Shown piece after piece: positions 27,952 to 37,138 of a DNA stretch of 53,610 nucleotides. The stretch is from the NCBI RefSeq assembly GCF_002786325.1, contig NZ_PGTB01000016.1, forward strand, positions 1-53,610, in the 5' to 3' direction. Each line of letters starts with the position of its first letter. Within the stretch, counting starts at the first letter, position 1. A model generated the notes under the pieces. The model saw only the letters and a list, made by a program, of their open reading frames with translations, was not told the origin of the DNA and did not search any database. The position numbers and the translations under genes were made by a program. Origin of the DNA: Pseudooceanicola lipolyticus (lineage in GTDB: Bacteria > Pseudomonadota > Alphaproteobacteria > Rhodobacterales > Rhodobacteraceae).

Positions 27952-28455
27952 TCAGGCGGTGGTCGGTGTTTCGGCTTTTGCGGCCTGCCGGCGGGCCAGT
28001 TCGGCGCGATAGATCTGAAGAAAGTCGATATTCTCCAGGTTCAGCGGCGGATAGCCGCCATCGCGGGTCACGTCGCTGACGATGCGGCGCAGATAGGGGA
28101 ACAGCATCCGCGGGCATTCGATCAGCAGGAAGGGATGCAGCTGCTCTTCCGGGACACCGGCAATCCGGAATACGCCCATATATTCGATCTCAAGCAGGAA
28201 GAACTGTTCGCCGCCTTCCTTGGCCTTGGATTCGACATTCAGCTTGATCATCACCTCGTACTGGTTTTCGGCCTGCCGCTTCTTGGCATCCAGATTGACC
28301 TGTACGCTGATGTCCGGGTTCACCTCGCCCGTGGCGCCTTTTTGCGCCATGATGTTCTCGAAAGACAGGTCGCGCACGAACTGCCCCAGAATATTCATCT
28401 GAACCTGTGGTTGCTGCGCAGGTTGCGCGCCGTCAACGGCACCGTTTTCCGACAT
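27952..28455 (-). CDS. secB: Protein export chaperone SecB
   Basis: Tetrameric cytosolic chaperone that holds precursors unfolded and passes them to SecA. 167 residues; MNILGQFVRDLSFENI (in the N-terminal part) and YMGVFRI, followed by ECPRMLFPYLRRIVSD, are the family's hallmark regions. A GGGGAG ribosome site precedes ATG 28455. Downstream of fxsA on the same strand (57-base gap). Next to dnaQ, as in other Alphaproteobacteria. Confidence 0.97.
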   Translation of the reverse strand: MSENGAVDGAQPAQQPQVQMNILGQFVRDLSFENIMAQKGATGEVNPDISVQVNLDAKKRQAENQYEVMIKLNVESKAKEGGEQFFLLEIEYMGVFRIAGVPEEQLHPFLLIECPRMLFPYLRRIVSDVTRDGGYPPLNLENIDFLQIYRAELARRQAAKAETPTTA

Positions 28456-28512
28456 GTCCGATACTCCCCGGAAGCTGATTTGCGCGCTGCTTACCAGCTT
28501 GGTTCCATCATC

Positions 28513-29007
28513 TCAATGCCGGTGCGGCCCTTCGACCCAGCCCGAGGTGCCGGGTTTCTTCCCGGATTTGGGCCGCACTTCCTCGTAATCGCCATCGATG
28601 ATGTCGCCTTCGCCGGGATGTGGCTGGCGCCGCGGTGGTTCTCCCATCTGAAACCTCTGCACCTTCACCCGCGCTGCGACAAAATGGAAGACGGCCACCC
28701 GCACCGGCGGCATCAGCAGGGCAAAGCCCAACGCATCGGTAAAAAACCCCGGAGTCAGCAATAAAATCCCTGAAACCAGGATCATCGCGCCATGTGCCAG
28801 CGGTTCGGTCGGGTCGTTCAGTTCGGAAAAAGACCGCTGAAGCCGATGCAGCGCGATCCGCCCCTGCGTGCGCACCAGCCAGGTGCCGATCACGGCGGTC
28901 AGCACCACAATGGCCAGCGTCGGCCACAGCCCGATAAAGCTACCGACCTGAATAAAAAGTGCAATTTCGACGATTGGCACCATCAGAAATGCCAGGAAAA
29001 GATACAT
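28513..29007 (-). CDS. fxsA: FxsA family membrane protein
   Basis: Small inner-membrane protein of the FxsA family; in E. coli overproduction affects exclusion of phage T7 by F, but its normal role is unknown. 164 residues from ATG 29007 with AGGAG about 10 bases upstream; the frame extends to 29796 as antisense of the Tim44-like gene and is not credible there. N-terminal hydrophobic segments (MYLFLAFLMVPIVEIALFIQ, then IGLWPTLAIVVLTAVIGTW) and a third one near LLTPGFFTDALGFAL are the conserved core; the tail is basic and acidic. Confidence 0.9.
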   Translation of the reverse strand: MYLFLAFLMVPIVEIALFIQVGSFIGLWPTLAIVVLTAVIGTWLVRTQGRIALHRLQRSFSELNDPTEPLAHGAMILVSGILLLTPGFFTDALGFALLMPPVRVAVFHFVAARVKVQRFQMGEPPRRQPHPGEGDIIDGDYEEVRPKSGKKPGTSGWVEGPHRH

Positions 29008-29115
29008 GTAAGACGTACTCCTATCGGGTGCTGAGCGGTGGACTCGGCCTGCCTCGTCACCTACATAAGAGTTCGGGGATAAGCTTACAAAGTCCCGGGC
29101 TGCAAAGAGGTTCAA

Positions 29116-29775
29116 ATGAATTCGCCATTGATCCAGCTTCTGGTGCTGGCCGGCATCGCAATTTTCCTTATTTTGCGCCTGAAAAGCGTCTTGGGCACGC
29201 GTGAGGGTTTCGAAAAACCGCCGGTGCCGAAGGGGCCTTCGGCCAAATCGTCGCGCACCGGGTTCGAGGTGATCGAAGGTGGCCCCGATCCCGACATCAC
29301 CGACCATGTCGAAAAAGACAGCGAGGCGGCGCAGGAACTGGCCGCGATGAAGCGGATCGAACCCAGCTTTTCGGTGACCGAGTTCATCCAGGGCGCCCGC
29401 GGCGCGTATGAGATGATCGTGATGGGGTTTGAACGTGGCGAGCTGGACGAGATTCAGCCCTATCTCGCCGAAGACGTGTTCGAGGCCTTTGTCGATGGTG
29501 TGGCCGCCCGTGAAGACAAGGGCCTGAAGGTCGAGGCCGAGTTCATCGGCATCCGCGAAACCCGGATCCAGGACGTGCATTTCGACAAGGACACCAATCG
29601 CGCCGACATCACCATGCGTTTCGTTGCCGAGTTGACCTCGGTTGTGCGCGACAAGGGCGGCGATATCGTCGAAGGCAGCGCCACCTCGGCCAAGCGTCAG
29701 AAAGACAGCTGGACCTTCTCCCGCGTCATGGGTGAAAACGATCCCAACTGGTTGCTTGTCGCAACGGACGCATGA
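29116..29775 (+). CDS. Tim44-like domain membrane protein
   Basis: Tim44/TimA family protein of 219 residues: one N-terminal membrane helix (about 4-21, IQLLVLAGIAIFLILRL), a charged linker, then the Tim44-like domain from about 85 (FSVTEFIQGARGAYEMIVMGFE) to the end. In Alphaproteobacteria such proteins are attached to the inner membrane; mitochondrial Tim44 derives from this family. Role in bacteria not firmly known. Coupled to mltA by a 4-base overlap, and divergent from fxsA-secB. Confidence 0.88.
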   Translation: MNSPLIQLLVLAGIAIFLILRLKSVLGTREGFEKPPVPKGPSAKSSRTGFEVIEGGPDPDITDHVEKDSEAAQELAAMKRIEPSFSVTEFIQGARGAYEMIVMGFERGELDEIQPYLAEDVFEAFVDGVAAREDKGLKVEAEFIGIRETRIQDVHFDKDTNRADITMRFVAELTSVVRDKGGDIVEGSATSAKRQKDSWTFSRVMGENDPNWLLVATDA

Positions 29776-30812
29776 TTGCCCGGCTGTGCGCGACATTGCT
29801 GGCCGCCGCGGTGATGGCCAGTTCAGAGGCGCAGGCCGAAACCACCTATGACATCCTGCAGTTTCAGGATCTGGATGGCTGGGATAACGACGATCATGCT
29901 GCCGCGCTGTCGGTTTTCGTCAATACCTGCCCGGATCTGCCCGATCCCGACTGGCAATCGCTCTGCGCCGTGGCGCAGAGCCAGAAACCGGACAGCGCCC
30001 GCGCCTTTTTCGAACTGTTCTTTCGCCCGGTCCTGATCCGCGACGGAAAAGACGCGTTGTTCACCGGCTATTTCGAACCCGAACTGGACGGGTCGCGCTT
30101 TCCCACGGCGCGGTTCCGCTATCCCTTGTTCCGCATGCCGCCCGAGGCGCGCAATGCCGCGCCCTGGTTGACGCGCGAACAGATCCTGACCAGCGGCGTG
30201 TTGGCCAATCGCGGATTGGAAATCGCCTGGGTCGAAGATCCTGTGGAGCTGTTCTTCCTCCAGATCCAGGGCTCGGGCCGCATCCGCCTGCAAGACGGCC
30301 AATTCCTGCGCGTCGGCTATGGCGGGGCCAACGGCCAGCCCTATCGCTCGGTCGGAGTGGAGCTTGTGCGGCGCGGTATCTACCCGCTGCACAAGGTCAG
30401 CGCCCAGGTGATCAAGAATTGGGTCCGGCGCAATCCCGAGGCCGGGCAAGAGTTGCTGTTCCACAACCCTTCTTACGTTTTCTTTCGGGAAATCAAACAC
30501 GTAACCGATCGCGACGGGCCGCTTGGCGCGATGAACCGACCGGTGACCGCCGGGCGCAGCATTGCCGTCGATCCCGGATTCACCCCGCTGGGTGCCCCGG
30601 TCTGGCTGGAAAAGGACGGCGCCACGCCGATCCGCCGGCTGATGATCGCGCAGGACACCGGATCGGCGATCAAGGGCGCGCAGCGGGCCGACATCTTCTT
30701 TGGCACCGGCGATGCCGCGGGCCAGGCCGCCGGTATGTTGCGGGATCGCGGCCGCATGGTGGTGCTGTTGCCGATTCAACGGGCCTACGCGCTTGTGCCG
30801 GACGGGGTCTGA
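29772..30812 (+). CDS. mltA: Membrane-bound lytic transglycosylase MltA family
   Basis: Cleaves peptidoglycan between MurNAc and GlcNAc to give 1,6-anhydromuramic ends. 346 residues with a signal peptide (about 1-22, ending SSEAQA). No lipobox Cys is seen, so it may be periplasmic rather than a lipoprotein. The MltA domain includes FTGYFEPELDGS and QIQGSGRIRL; the C-terminal 3D domain has AQDTGSAIKGAQRADIFFG with the catalytic Asp. Overlaps the Smr gene in TGATG. Confidence 0.94.
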   Translation: MIARLCATLLAAAVMASSEAQAETTYDILQFQDLDGWDNDDHAAALSVFVNTCPDLPDPDWQSLCAVAQSQKPDSARAFFELFFRPVLIRDGKDALFTGYFEPELDGSRFPTARFRYPLFRMPPEARNAAPWLTREQILTSGVLANRGLEIAWVEDPVELFFLQIQGSGRIRLQDGQFLRVGYGGANGQPYRSVGVELVRRGIYPLHKVSAQVIKNWVRRNPEAGQELLFHNPSYVFFREIKHVTDRDGPLGAMNRPVTAGRSIAVDPGFTPLGAPVWLEKDGATPIRRLMIAQDTGSAIKGAQRADIFFGTGDAAGQAAGMLRDRGRMVVLLPIQRAYALVPDGV

Positions 30813-31363
30813 TGACCCGACGCAGGTTGACAGCGGAAGAGATCGAGTTGTGGCAGCGGGTGGTGGAAAAGGCAGAACGCCTGAATCCCGGCAGCCACCC
30901 TGCCCCGGCACCGCTGCCCAAACCGAAACCCACCAAACCGGTCACCGCACGGCTGACCGCACCGCCGCCGCCGCGCAAACCCCCGCCACCGAAACCCAAT
31001 GATCTGAACATGGATCACAAGACTTTCGGCAAGCTGAAACGCGGCAGGCTGGATCCCGAGGGCCGCATAGACCTGCATGGCATGACGCTGGATCAGGCGC
31101 ATCCGGCGCTGACCCGGTTCATCCTGTCGGCGCAGGCTTCGGGGAAGCGGCTGGTGCTGGTCATCACCGGCAAGGGCAAAAAAAGCGACGAGACCGGGCC
31201 AATCCCCCGCCCTCGCGGGGTGATCCGGCGCGAAGTGCCGCTGTGGCTGTCCGCGCCGCCGCTGGCCCAGGCGGTGTTGCAAATCAGCCCCGCGCATCTG
31301 CGCCATGGCGGCAGCGGCGCGTTTTACGTCTATCTGCGTCGCAACCGGCCCGGCGCGGGTTAA
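30812..31363 (+). CDS. Smr domain protein
   Basis: Protein of 183 residues from ATG 30812. N-terminal helix ([19 protein letters not shown]), a proline-rich linker ([14 protein letters not shown], about 50-67), and a C-terminal Smr domain with the [18 protein letters not shown] and ITGKGKK motifs. Smr domains bind or cleave nucleic acid in some homologues (MutS2, nucleases acting on RNA); stand-alone roles vary. The upstream frame inside mltA is a shadow. Its stop TAA overlaps the hslU stop in the shared palindrome TTAA at 31360-31363. Confidence 0.9.
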   Translation: MTRRRLTAEEIELWQRVVEKAERLNPGSHPAPAPLPKPKPTKPVTARLTAPPPPRKPPPPKPNDLNMDHKTFGKLKRGRLDPEGRIDLHGMTLDQAHPALTRFILSAQASGKRLVLVITGKGKKSDETGPIPRPRGVIRREVPLWLSAPPLAQAVLQISPAHLRHGGSGAFYVYLRRNRPGAG

Positions 31364-32667
31364 AGCACGTAGCGGCTCAGATCGGCCGATTGCGTCAGTT
31401 CACCCAGATTGGTTTTGACAAATTCCGCATCGACCACCACCGCTTCGCCCGGCCGGTCCGGCGCGGTAAAGGACAGCTCTTCGAACACCCGTTCCATCAC
31501 GGTGTAGAGCCTGCGTGCGCCGATATTTTCGACCGTCTGGTTCACCTCGGCGGCGATCCGCGCCAGTTCCGCGATGCCGTCATCGGTAAAGCTGACTGCA
31601 ACCTCCTCGGTTCCCATCAGGGCGGTATATTGCCGGGTCAGCGCATTGTCCGTCTCGGTCAGGATGCGCACGAAATCTTCCTCGGTCAGCGCCCGCAGGT
31701 TCACCCGGATCGGCAACCGCCCCTGCAGTTCCGGCAACAGGTCCGACGGCTTGGCGATGTGAAACGCGCCCGAGGCGATGAACAGGATATGATCGGTTTT
31801 GACCGGCCCGTGCTTGGTGCTGACGGTGGTGCCCTCGATCAGCGGCAGCAGGTCACGCTGCACCCCCTCGCGACTGACATCGCCGCCGCGGGTTTCCGCC
31901 CGCGCGCAGACCTTGTCGATCTCGTCCAGAAAAACGATGCCGTTCTGTTCCACAGCCTCCAGCGCGGCGCGGTTCACGGTTTCATCGTCCAGCAGCTTGT
32001 CGGCCTCTTCGCCGATCAGCACCTCGTAGCTTTCAGCCACCGTCATCCGCCGCTTCACCGTGCGGCCGCCAAAGGCCTTGCCGAACATGTCGCCGATATT
32101 GAGCATGCCCATATTGGCGCCCGGCTGGCCAGGGATGTCGAACATCGCCATCGGGTTGGAATGATCGGCCAGGTCCAGCTCGATCATGGTATCGTCCAGT
32201 TCGCCGGCCTTCAGCTTTTTGCGGAACATCTCGCGGGTGCCGTCACGGGCGTCCTGGCCGGCCAGCGCCTCGATCACCCGGTCCTCGGCCGCCTTATGGG
32301 CCTGCGCCTTGACGTCCTCGCGCATATAATCGCGCGTCATCGCGATGGCGCTATCGACCAGATCGCGAACGATCTGTTCGACATCGCGCCCGACATAGCC
32401 GACCTCGGTGAACTTTGTCGCTTCGACCTTGATGAAGGGCGCGCGCGCCAGTTTGGCCAGGCGGCGGGAAATCTCGGTCTTGCCGACGCCGGTGGGCCCG
32501 ATCATCAGGATGTTCTTCGGATAGACCTCGTCGCGCAGGTCATCCGACAGCTGCTTGCGCCGCCAGCGGTTCCTCAGCGCCACGGCAACCGCGCGCTTGG
32601 CGTCCTTCTGGCCGATGATATAGCGATCCAGCTCGCTGACAATTTCGCGTGGGGTGAGGTCGGTCAT
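31360..32667 (-). CDS. hslU: ATP-dependent protease ATPase subunit HslU
   Basis: AAA+ unfoldase of the HslVU protease, feeding substrates to HslV. 435 residues: Walker [10 protein letters not shown], Walker [10 protein letters not shown], an intermediate (I) domain between, and the C-terminal ...DLSRYVL peptide that docks into HslV. It follows hslV after a 62-base gap on the same strand. Confidence 0.98.
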   Translation of the reverse strand: MTDLTPREIVSELDRYIIGQKDAKRAVAVALRNRWRRKQLSDDLRDEVYPKNILMIGPTGVGKTEISRRLAKLARAPFIKVEATKFTEVGYVGRDVEQIVRDLVDSAIAMTRDYMREDVKAQAHKAAEDRVIEALAGQDARDGTREMFRKKLKAGELDDTMIELDLADHSNPMAMFDIPGQPGANMGMLNIGDMFGKAFGGRTVKRRMTVAESYEVLIGEEADKLLDDETVNRAALEAVEQNGIVFLDEIDKVCARAETRGGDVSREGVQRDLLPLIEGTTVSTKHGPVKTDHILFIASGAFHIAKPSDLLPELQGRLPIRVNLRALTEEDFVRILTETDNALTRQYTALMGTEEVAVSFTDDGIAELARIAAEVNQTVENIGARRLYTVMERVFEELSFTAPDRPGEAVVVDAEFVKTNLGELTQSADLSRYVL

Positions 32668-32729
32668 GTCATGTCCTTTGGGGCAACCAAATCTCGTCTT
32701 TGACCTTCGATGCGAGATCTCAAAACGCC

Positions 32730-33287
32730 TTAGCGGCTGATCTTCTCAACCGTCAGGTTGCCGTTGGTGTAAACGCAGATATCGGCGGCGATGGCCATGG
32801 CGGCGCGGGCGATGTCTTCGGCGGATTTGTCGCTGTCCATCATCGCGCGGGCGGCTGCCAGCGCATAATTGCCACCCGAGCCGATGGCGGTGACGTTATG
32901 TTCAGGTTCCAGCACATCGCCGGCGCCGGTGATCACGAATATCTCGGACCCATCCGAGACGATCAGCATCGCTTCCAGCTTTTGCAGGTACTTGTCGGTG
33001 CGCCAGTCCTTGGCCAGCTCGACACAGGCGCGGGCCAACTGGCCGGGCGCGGATTCCAGCTTGCCTTCCAGCCGCTCCAGCAAGGCAAAGGCATCGGCGG
33101 TGGAACCGGCGAATCCGGCCACCACCTCAAAACCACCGGGCGACAGCCGGCGAACCTTGCGGGCGGTGCCCTTGATCACGGTCTGGCCCAGCGACACCTG
33201 GCCATCCCCGGCGATCACCACCTCGCCGTCCTTTTTCACGCCGATGATGGTCGTGCCGTGCCAGCCGGGAAATTCGTCCTTGCTCAT
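32730..33287 (-). CDS. hslV: ATP-dependent protease subunit HslV
   Basis: Threonine peptidase of the HslVU complex. From ATG 33287, which has a GGAGGT ribosome site close upstream, the protein is 185 residues with an 11-residue propeptide ([11 protein letters not shown]) before the catalytic Thr ([20 protein letters not shown] in parts). The frame is open further upstream but without homology. First gene of hslVU, with a heat-shock-like promoter at 33313-33343. Confidence 0.97.
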   Translation of the reverse strand: MSKDEFPGWHGTTIIGVKKDGEVVIAGDGQVSLGQTVIKGTARKVRRLSPGGFEVVAGFAGSTADAFALLERLEGKLESAPGQLARACVELAKDWRTDKYLQKLEAMLIVSDGSEIFVITGAGDVLEPEHNVTAIGSGGNYALAAARAMMDSDKSAEDIARAAMAIAADICVYTNGNLTVEKISR

Positions 33288-33312
33288 GCTACCTCCACGC
33301 ATCTGCGGGGCT

Positions 33313-33343
33313 ATATGGCGGTCTTGCTCCAAAGGCACAAGGG
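33313..33343 (-). promoter_or_regulatory. Sigma-32 (RpoH)-like promoter of hslVU
   Basis: Read on the minus strand: CCCTTG (-35, about 33338-33343) and CGCCATAT (-10, 33313-33320), 14 bases between extended boxes. Compare the RpoH pattern CTTGAAA and CCCCATNT; the -10 differs by one base. The predicted RNA start is about 20 bases before the hslV ATG, fitting a stress-induced protease. Confidence 0.55.
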
Positions 33344-33353
33344 CGCGAGGCCG

Positions 33354-33385
33354 GAAAGAAAAAGGGCGTCCCAGCCGGGACGCCC
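33354..33385 (-). terminator. Intrinsic terminator after trxA
   Basis: Minus-strand stem GGGCGTCCC / GGGACGCCC (33364-33372 with 33377-33385), loop GGCT, then TTTTTCTTT. One of three T-run terminators in the window; ends the long addB-addA-trxA transcript. Confidence 0.85.
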
Positions 33386-33410
33386 CAAATTTCCGTTTTT
33401 CAACAGGAAT

Positions 33411-33731
33411 TTAGATGGATTCATCGATCCAGCTTTGCAGCGCGGCCTTGGGCGCTGCGCCGGCGCGGTTGGACACCACCTGGCCATCCTTGAAGATGAA
33501 CAGCGCGGGAATGCCGCGCACACCCATGGCGGCGGCCGAGTTCGGGTTGCTGTCCACGTCCACCTTGGCAACCTTGATCTTGCCTTCGTATTCCTTGGAC
33601 AGTTCTTCCAGCGCCGGGCCAATCTGTTTACATGGGCCGCACCATTCGGCCCAGAAATCGACCACGACGGGGATGTCTGAATTCTTAACTTCGGCGTCGA
33701 ATGTCGCGTCAGTTACGGCAACTGTGGACAT
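33411..33731 (-). CDS. trxA: Thioredoxin
   Basis: General disulfide reductase, cytosolic. 106 residues with the WCGPC active site ([13 protein letters not shown]) and the cis-proline region RGIPALFIF. An AGGAG ribosome site precedes ATG 33731. It is 38 bases downstream of addA, followed by an intrinsic terminator. Confidence 0.98.
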   Translation of the reverse strand: MSTVAVTDATFDAEVKNSDIPVVVDFWAEWCGPCKQIGPALEELSKEYEGKIKVAKVDVDSNPNSAAAMGVRGIPALFIFKDGQVVSNRAGAAPKAALQSWIDESI

Positions 33732-33769
33732 TGGGATGTCTCCTGCAAGGGTGCGTCAGGTTTGGGAAC

Positions 33770-36700
33770 CTAGGAACCGATCGGCCCGGCGTCAAGATGT
33801 GGTGTGCGACCCAAGGCAGCTGTCACAAGATCGTGCGGAAGTGACATAAGTGCTGCCGTTTTGGTCCACAGAATGGCGGTTTTTACCGCATGGTCGGGAT
33901 AAATCTGTTCCAATGCACGGGCATAGGCGCCCATCTGCCGCAGCAGGCCTTCGGGGCACTCCGCCGGCGCAGCGGGCACCGTGGCGTTCGATTTGAAATC
34001 GACGGCCAGCACCTCAGCTTCGGTGATGATCAGCCGGTCGATCACCCCTTGGATGCGCCGCGCGCCGATCTGCGCGGTGATCGGCACCTCGGCCAGGGCC
34101 TCGGCACCGAATAGCGGCGCCAGCGCCGCTGTGGTCAGCACGGATTGCGCCTCGGCCCGGGCCAGGTCGCGCTCGGCCTGCGTGGTATCGCCCAGAATTA
34201 TCGCCGTGGCGGCGCCCCATTCGGATTCCGGCAACAGGGGCAGATGTTCCAGAAGCTGGTGAATGCGGGTGCCGCGCGCCTTGGCCAGTTCTTCCTCTTC
34301 ACCGGCGGCACCCGGCATCGCCTTGGCGCCACCCAGGTTCGACGGCGACAGCACATCGGGCAGATGCACCGGCAGCGGCGCGGGGCGGTTGAACAAGGTG
34401 GGCAGATTGGCGCCGGCCCGCACCGGGCGTTCTTCGGTTTCAATCGGCGGCACCGACCAGTCGGGATGTTCCAGCGTCAGCCCCTCGCCGCCCGGAAAGG
34501 CACGAGGCACCGCGCCGGCGCGTTCCATCGCGCGGCCGACGGTCTGGAACCAATCTTCGCCCTGCTTGTCCAGATCACCCGCCGCGGCCACGATCAGCCA
34601 CTTTTCCGCCCGTGTCAGAGCCACATAGAGCAGTCGTTGCCGTTCATTCAGATCGCGTTCGCGCGCCGCATCGCGCAGCGCAGCCAGCTGTTCGGGCATT
34701 TCGGCGGCGGCGGGGCGCCAGACCGGCACTTCGCCGGACACCATGATCTCGCCCGCCCCGCGCACCTGCCGCTTGCCGGTGTCGGGCAGGATGACGATGG
34801 GCGATTCCAGCCCCTTGGAGCCATGCACCGTCATCACCCGGATCATGTCGCCGGCGCTGCCCATCTGGCGTTTGATCTCGAAATCGTCGGTCTCCATCCA
34901 GGTGAGAAAGCCGGTGAGGCTGGGAATATCCGACTTTTCATAGGCCAGCGCCTGCGCCAGCAGCGCATCGATGCCGTCCTGCGCCTCGGTTCCCAGCCGG
35001 CCCAGCAGGCGGCGGCGGCCGTCGTGGCGGGTCAGCACCCGTTCGATCAAGTCGAAGGGGCGCAGGAAATCGGTTTGATTGCGCAGATCGTGCAGCATGG
35101 CGACGGTTTCGGGATGCTGCGCCTCGTCTTCGCGCAGTGCCTGCCACAGATAGCTGCGCCCCCGCCCCTGGGCCAGCTGGAACAGCTGTTTCTCGCTCCA
35201 GCTGAACAGCGGCGATTTCAGCGCGGCGGCCAGCGACAGGTCATCCTCGGGCGTGGCGAGAAACCGCAGCAGCGCACCCAGATCCTTGACCGCCAGTTCG
35301 GCGCCAACCTTCAACCGGTCGGCGCCGGCAATAGGCAATCCCGCGGCTTTGCAGGCACGGATGATCTCGGCGAACAGGTCTGACCGGCGCTGTACCAGGA
35401 TCATCACGTCGCCGGCGCGCACCGGACGGCGGATCAGCTTGCCGTTCTGTTCGTCGGGCAGCGTGGCGCTGGCGATCATCTGCTTGATCGCGGCGGCGAT
35501 CTGTTCGGCCAGGATCACCGTATGATGCCGGGGGCTGGGCCGGTCGACCGGGTCGGTCCAGTGGCCGTCTTCCTCGTCTTCGACCTTGGGCACCAGCGGC
35601 CACAGATCCACCCGGCCGGGAAGGTCGGATTTGAAGGCGATATGTTTGCCGCCGCCGAATCCGGCAGCGCCGCGCCCTTCGAACACCAGGTCGACCAGCC
35701 CCAGTATGGTGGCGGAGGAGCGGAAGGAATGTTCCAACTCGGTCGATTCCAGGTGCTGGCCCGAGGCGGTCAGCCGCTGGCCGAATTCGGCCTGCATCCG
35801 GTCAAACGCATCCGGGTCGGCGCCCTGGAAGGAATAGATCGACTGTTTCTTGTCGCCGACGACGAAGATGGTGCGCTCGACATCCGGCCGCGCGCCCTCG
35901 CCGCTGGTGAATTCCTGGGTCAGCTTTTCGATCACGTCCCATTGTTCCGGGCTGGTATCCTGCGCCTCGTCCACCAGGATATGATCGATCCCGCCATCCA
36001 GCCGGAACAGCACCCAGGCGGCCACCGCCGGCGCCGACAGCAGCTGCCGTGCCTTCAGGATCTGGTCGTCGAAATCCAGCCAGCCGCGCAATTGCTTGCG
36101 GCGCTCGTATTCCGGCAGGAAAGCCCCGGCAAAGGCATGCAGCGCCTGCGCCTTGCGTGCCGCCATCAGCCCGATCCGGCGCGGGCGGGCGGCCTCGACG
36201 CGCAGCATCAGCGGTTCGATCTTGGCCATCAGGTCGGCATGGGCGATGCGCAGCGCCTTGGTGGGAAAAGACCCTATCTTAACCGAAAACGGTTCTTTTG
36301 CCCCCGGCCCGGTCAGGAACACGTTTTCCAGAACCGGCAGCGCCCCGGCATCGGCAGCGGTGATCGACCCCAGGGTGGCGGCAGCGGCCTGATCGGTTTT
36401 GCCCCCCGATTTCAGCGCCGTGGCCAGATCGCCCAGCAGGCAGAGCTCGCCGCCCAGAAACACCTCGGCCGCCAACTTGTCTTCGTCAAAATCCGACGGC
36501 AACCCGAAATGGGTCAGCAGATCGGGCAGATCCAGCGCGGTGCGGAAGGCCTCGCGCTGGCCCAGGATGGCCTGCAGCAGATCCTCCAGCGTGGAATCCG
36601 ATACATAGCGCGCGATGCCGTCGATCAGTCGGGCCTGCGGACCGGCGGCAAAATCTTCCAGGATCTCGGCACGCAGCAACCGGGCGGCCCGGTCTTCCAT

Positions 36701-37138
36701 CTCGGCAAAATTGGGGCTGACCCCGGCCTCCAGCGGAAAGCGGCGCAGCAGCGAGGCGCAGAAGGAATGGATGGTCTGGATTTTCAACCCGCCCGGCGCC
36801 TCGATCGCACGGGCAAACAGGGTACGGGCATGGCGCATGCGCGCAGCATCGATCGCGCCTTCCGCGCCCAGCTGGTCCAGCGCGCGCGCCAGGGCGGCAT
36901 CGTCCAGCATCGCCCATTCGCCCAGCCGTTTGAACAGCCGGTTCTGCATCTCGCTGGCGGCGGCCTTGGTATAGGTCAGGCACAGGATGTTCTGCGGCTC
37001 GACCCCGGCCAGCAGCAGACGCGCCACCCGGTCGGTCAGCACCCGGGTCTTGCCCGAGCCGGCATTGGCGGCCAGCCAGGTGGAACTGTCCGGGCGCGCG
37101 GCCTGAACCTGGCGTTCGCTGGCGGCGTCGCGGCTCAT
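33770..37138 (-). CDS. addA: Double-strand break repair helicase-nuclease AddA
   Basis: ATP-dependent helicase and nuclease of the alphaproteobacterial AddAB complex, which resects broken ends for RecA. 1122 residues from ATG 37138 (ATGA overlap with addB); ATG/alternatives at 37177 are inside addB and unlikely. UvrD-like helicase: Walker A AANAGSGKTRVLTD (about 21-34), VDEAQDTS (Walker B), and HGSKGLE-type motif (VMTVHGSKGLE). C-terminal nuclease domain with AVDFKSN. The neighbour is AddB, as expected. Confidence 0.96.
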   Translation of the reverse strand: MSRDAASERQVQAARPDSSTWLAANAGSGKTRVLTDRVARLLLAGVEPQNILCLTYTKAAASEMQNRLFKRLGEWAMLDDAALARALDQLGAEGAIDAARMRHARTLFARAIEAPGGLKIQTIHSFCASLLRRFPLEAGVSPNFAEMEDRAARLLRAEILEDFAAGPQARLIDGIARYVSDSTLEDLLQAILGQREAFRTALDLPDLLTHFGLPSDFDEDKLAAEVFLGGELCLLGDLATALKSGGKTDQAAAATLGSITAADAGALPVLENVFLTGPGAKEPFSVKIGSFPTKALRIAHADLMAKIEPLMLRVEAARPRRIGLMAARKAQALHAFAGAFLPEYERRKQLRGWLDFDDQILKARQLLSAPAVAAWVLFRLDGGIDHILVDEAQDTSPEQWDVIEKLTQEFTSGEGARPDVERTIFVVGDKKQSIYSFQGADPDAFDRMQAEFGQRLTASGQHLESTELEHSFRSSATILGLVDLVFEGRGAAGFGGGKHIAFKSDLPGRVDLWPLVPKVEDEEDGHWTDPVDRPSPRHHTVILAEQIAAAIKQMIASATLPDEQNGKLIRRPVRAGDVMILVQRRSDLFAEIIRACKAAGLPIAGADRLKVGAELAVKDLGALLRFLATPEDDLSLAAALKSPLFSWSEKQLFQLAQGRGRSYLWQALREDEAQHPETVAMLHDLRNQTDFLRPFDLIERVLTRHDGRRRLLGRLGTEAQDGIDALLAQALAYEKSDIPSLTGFLTWMETDDFEIKRQMGSAGDMIRVMTVHGSKGLESPIVILPDTGKRQVRGAGEIMVSGEVPVWRPAAAEMPEQLAALRDAARERDLNERQRLLYVALTRAEKWLIVAAAGDLDKQGEDWFQTVGRAMERAGAVPRAFPGGEGLTLEHPDWSVPPIETEERPVRAGANLPTLFNRPAPLPVHLPDVLSPSNLGGAKAMPGAAGEEEELAKARGTRIHQLLEHLPLLPESEWGAATAIILGDTTQAERDLARAEAQSVLTTAALAPLFGAEALAEVPITAQIGARRIQGVIDRLIITEAEVLAVDFKSNATVPAAPAECPEGLLRQMGAYARALEQIYPDHAVKTAILWTKTAALMSLPHDLVTAALGRTPHLDAGPIGS

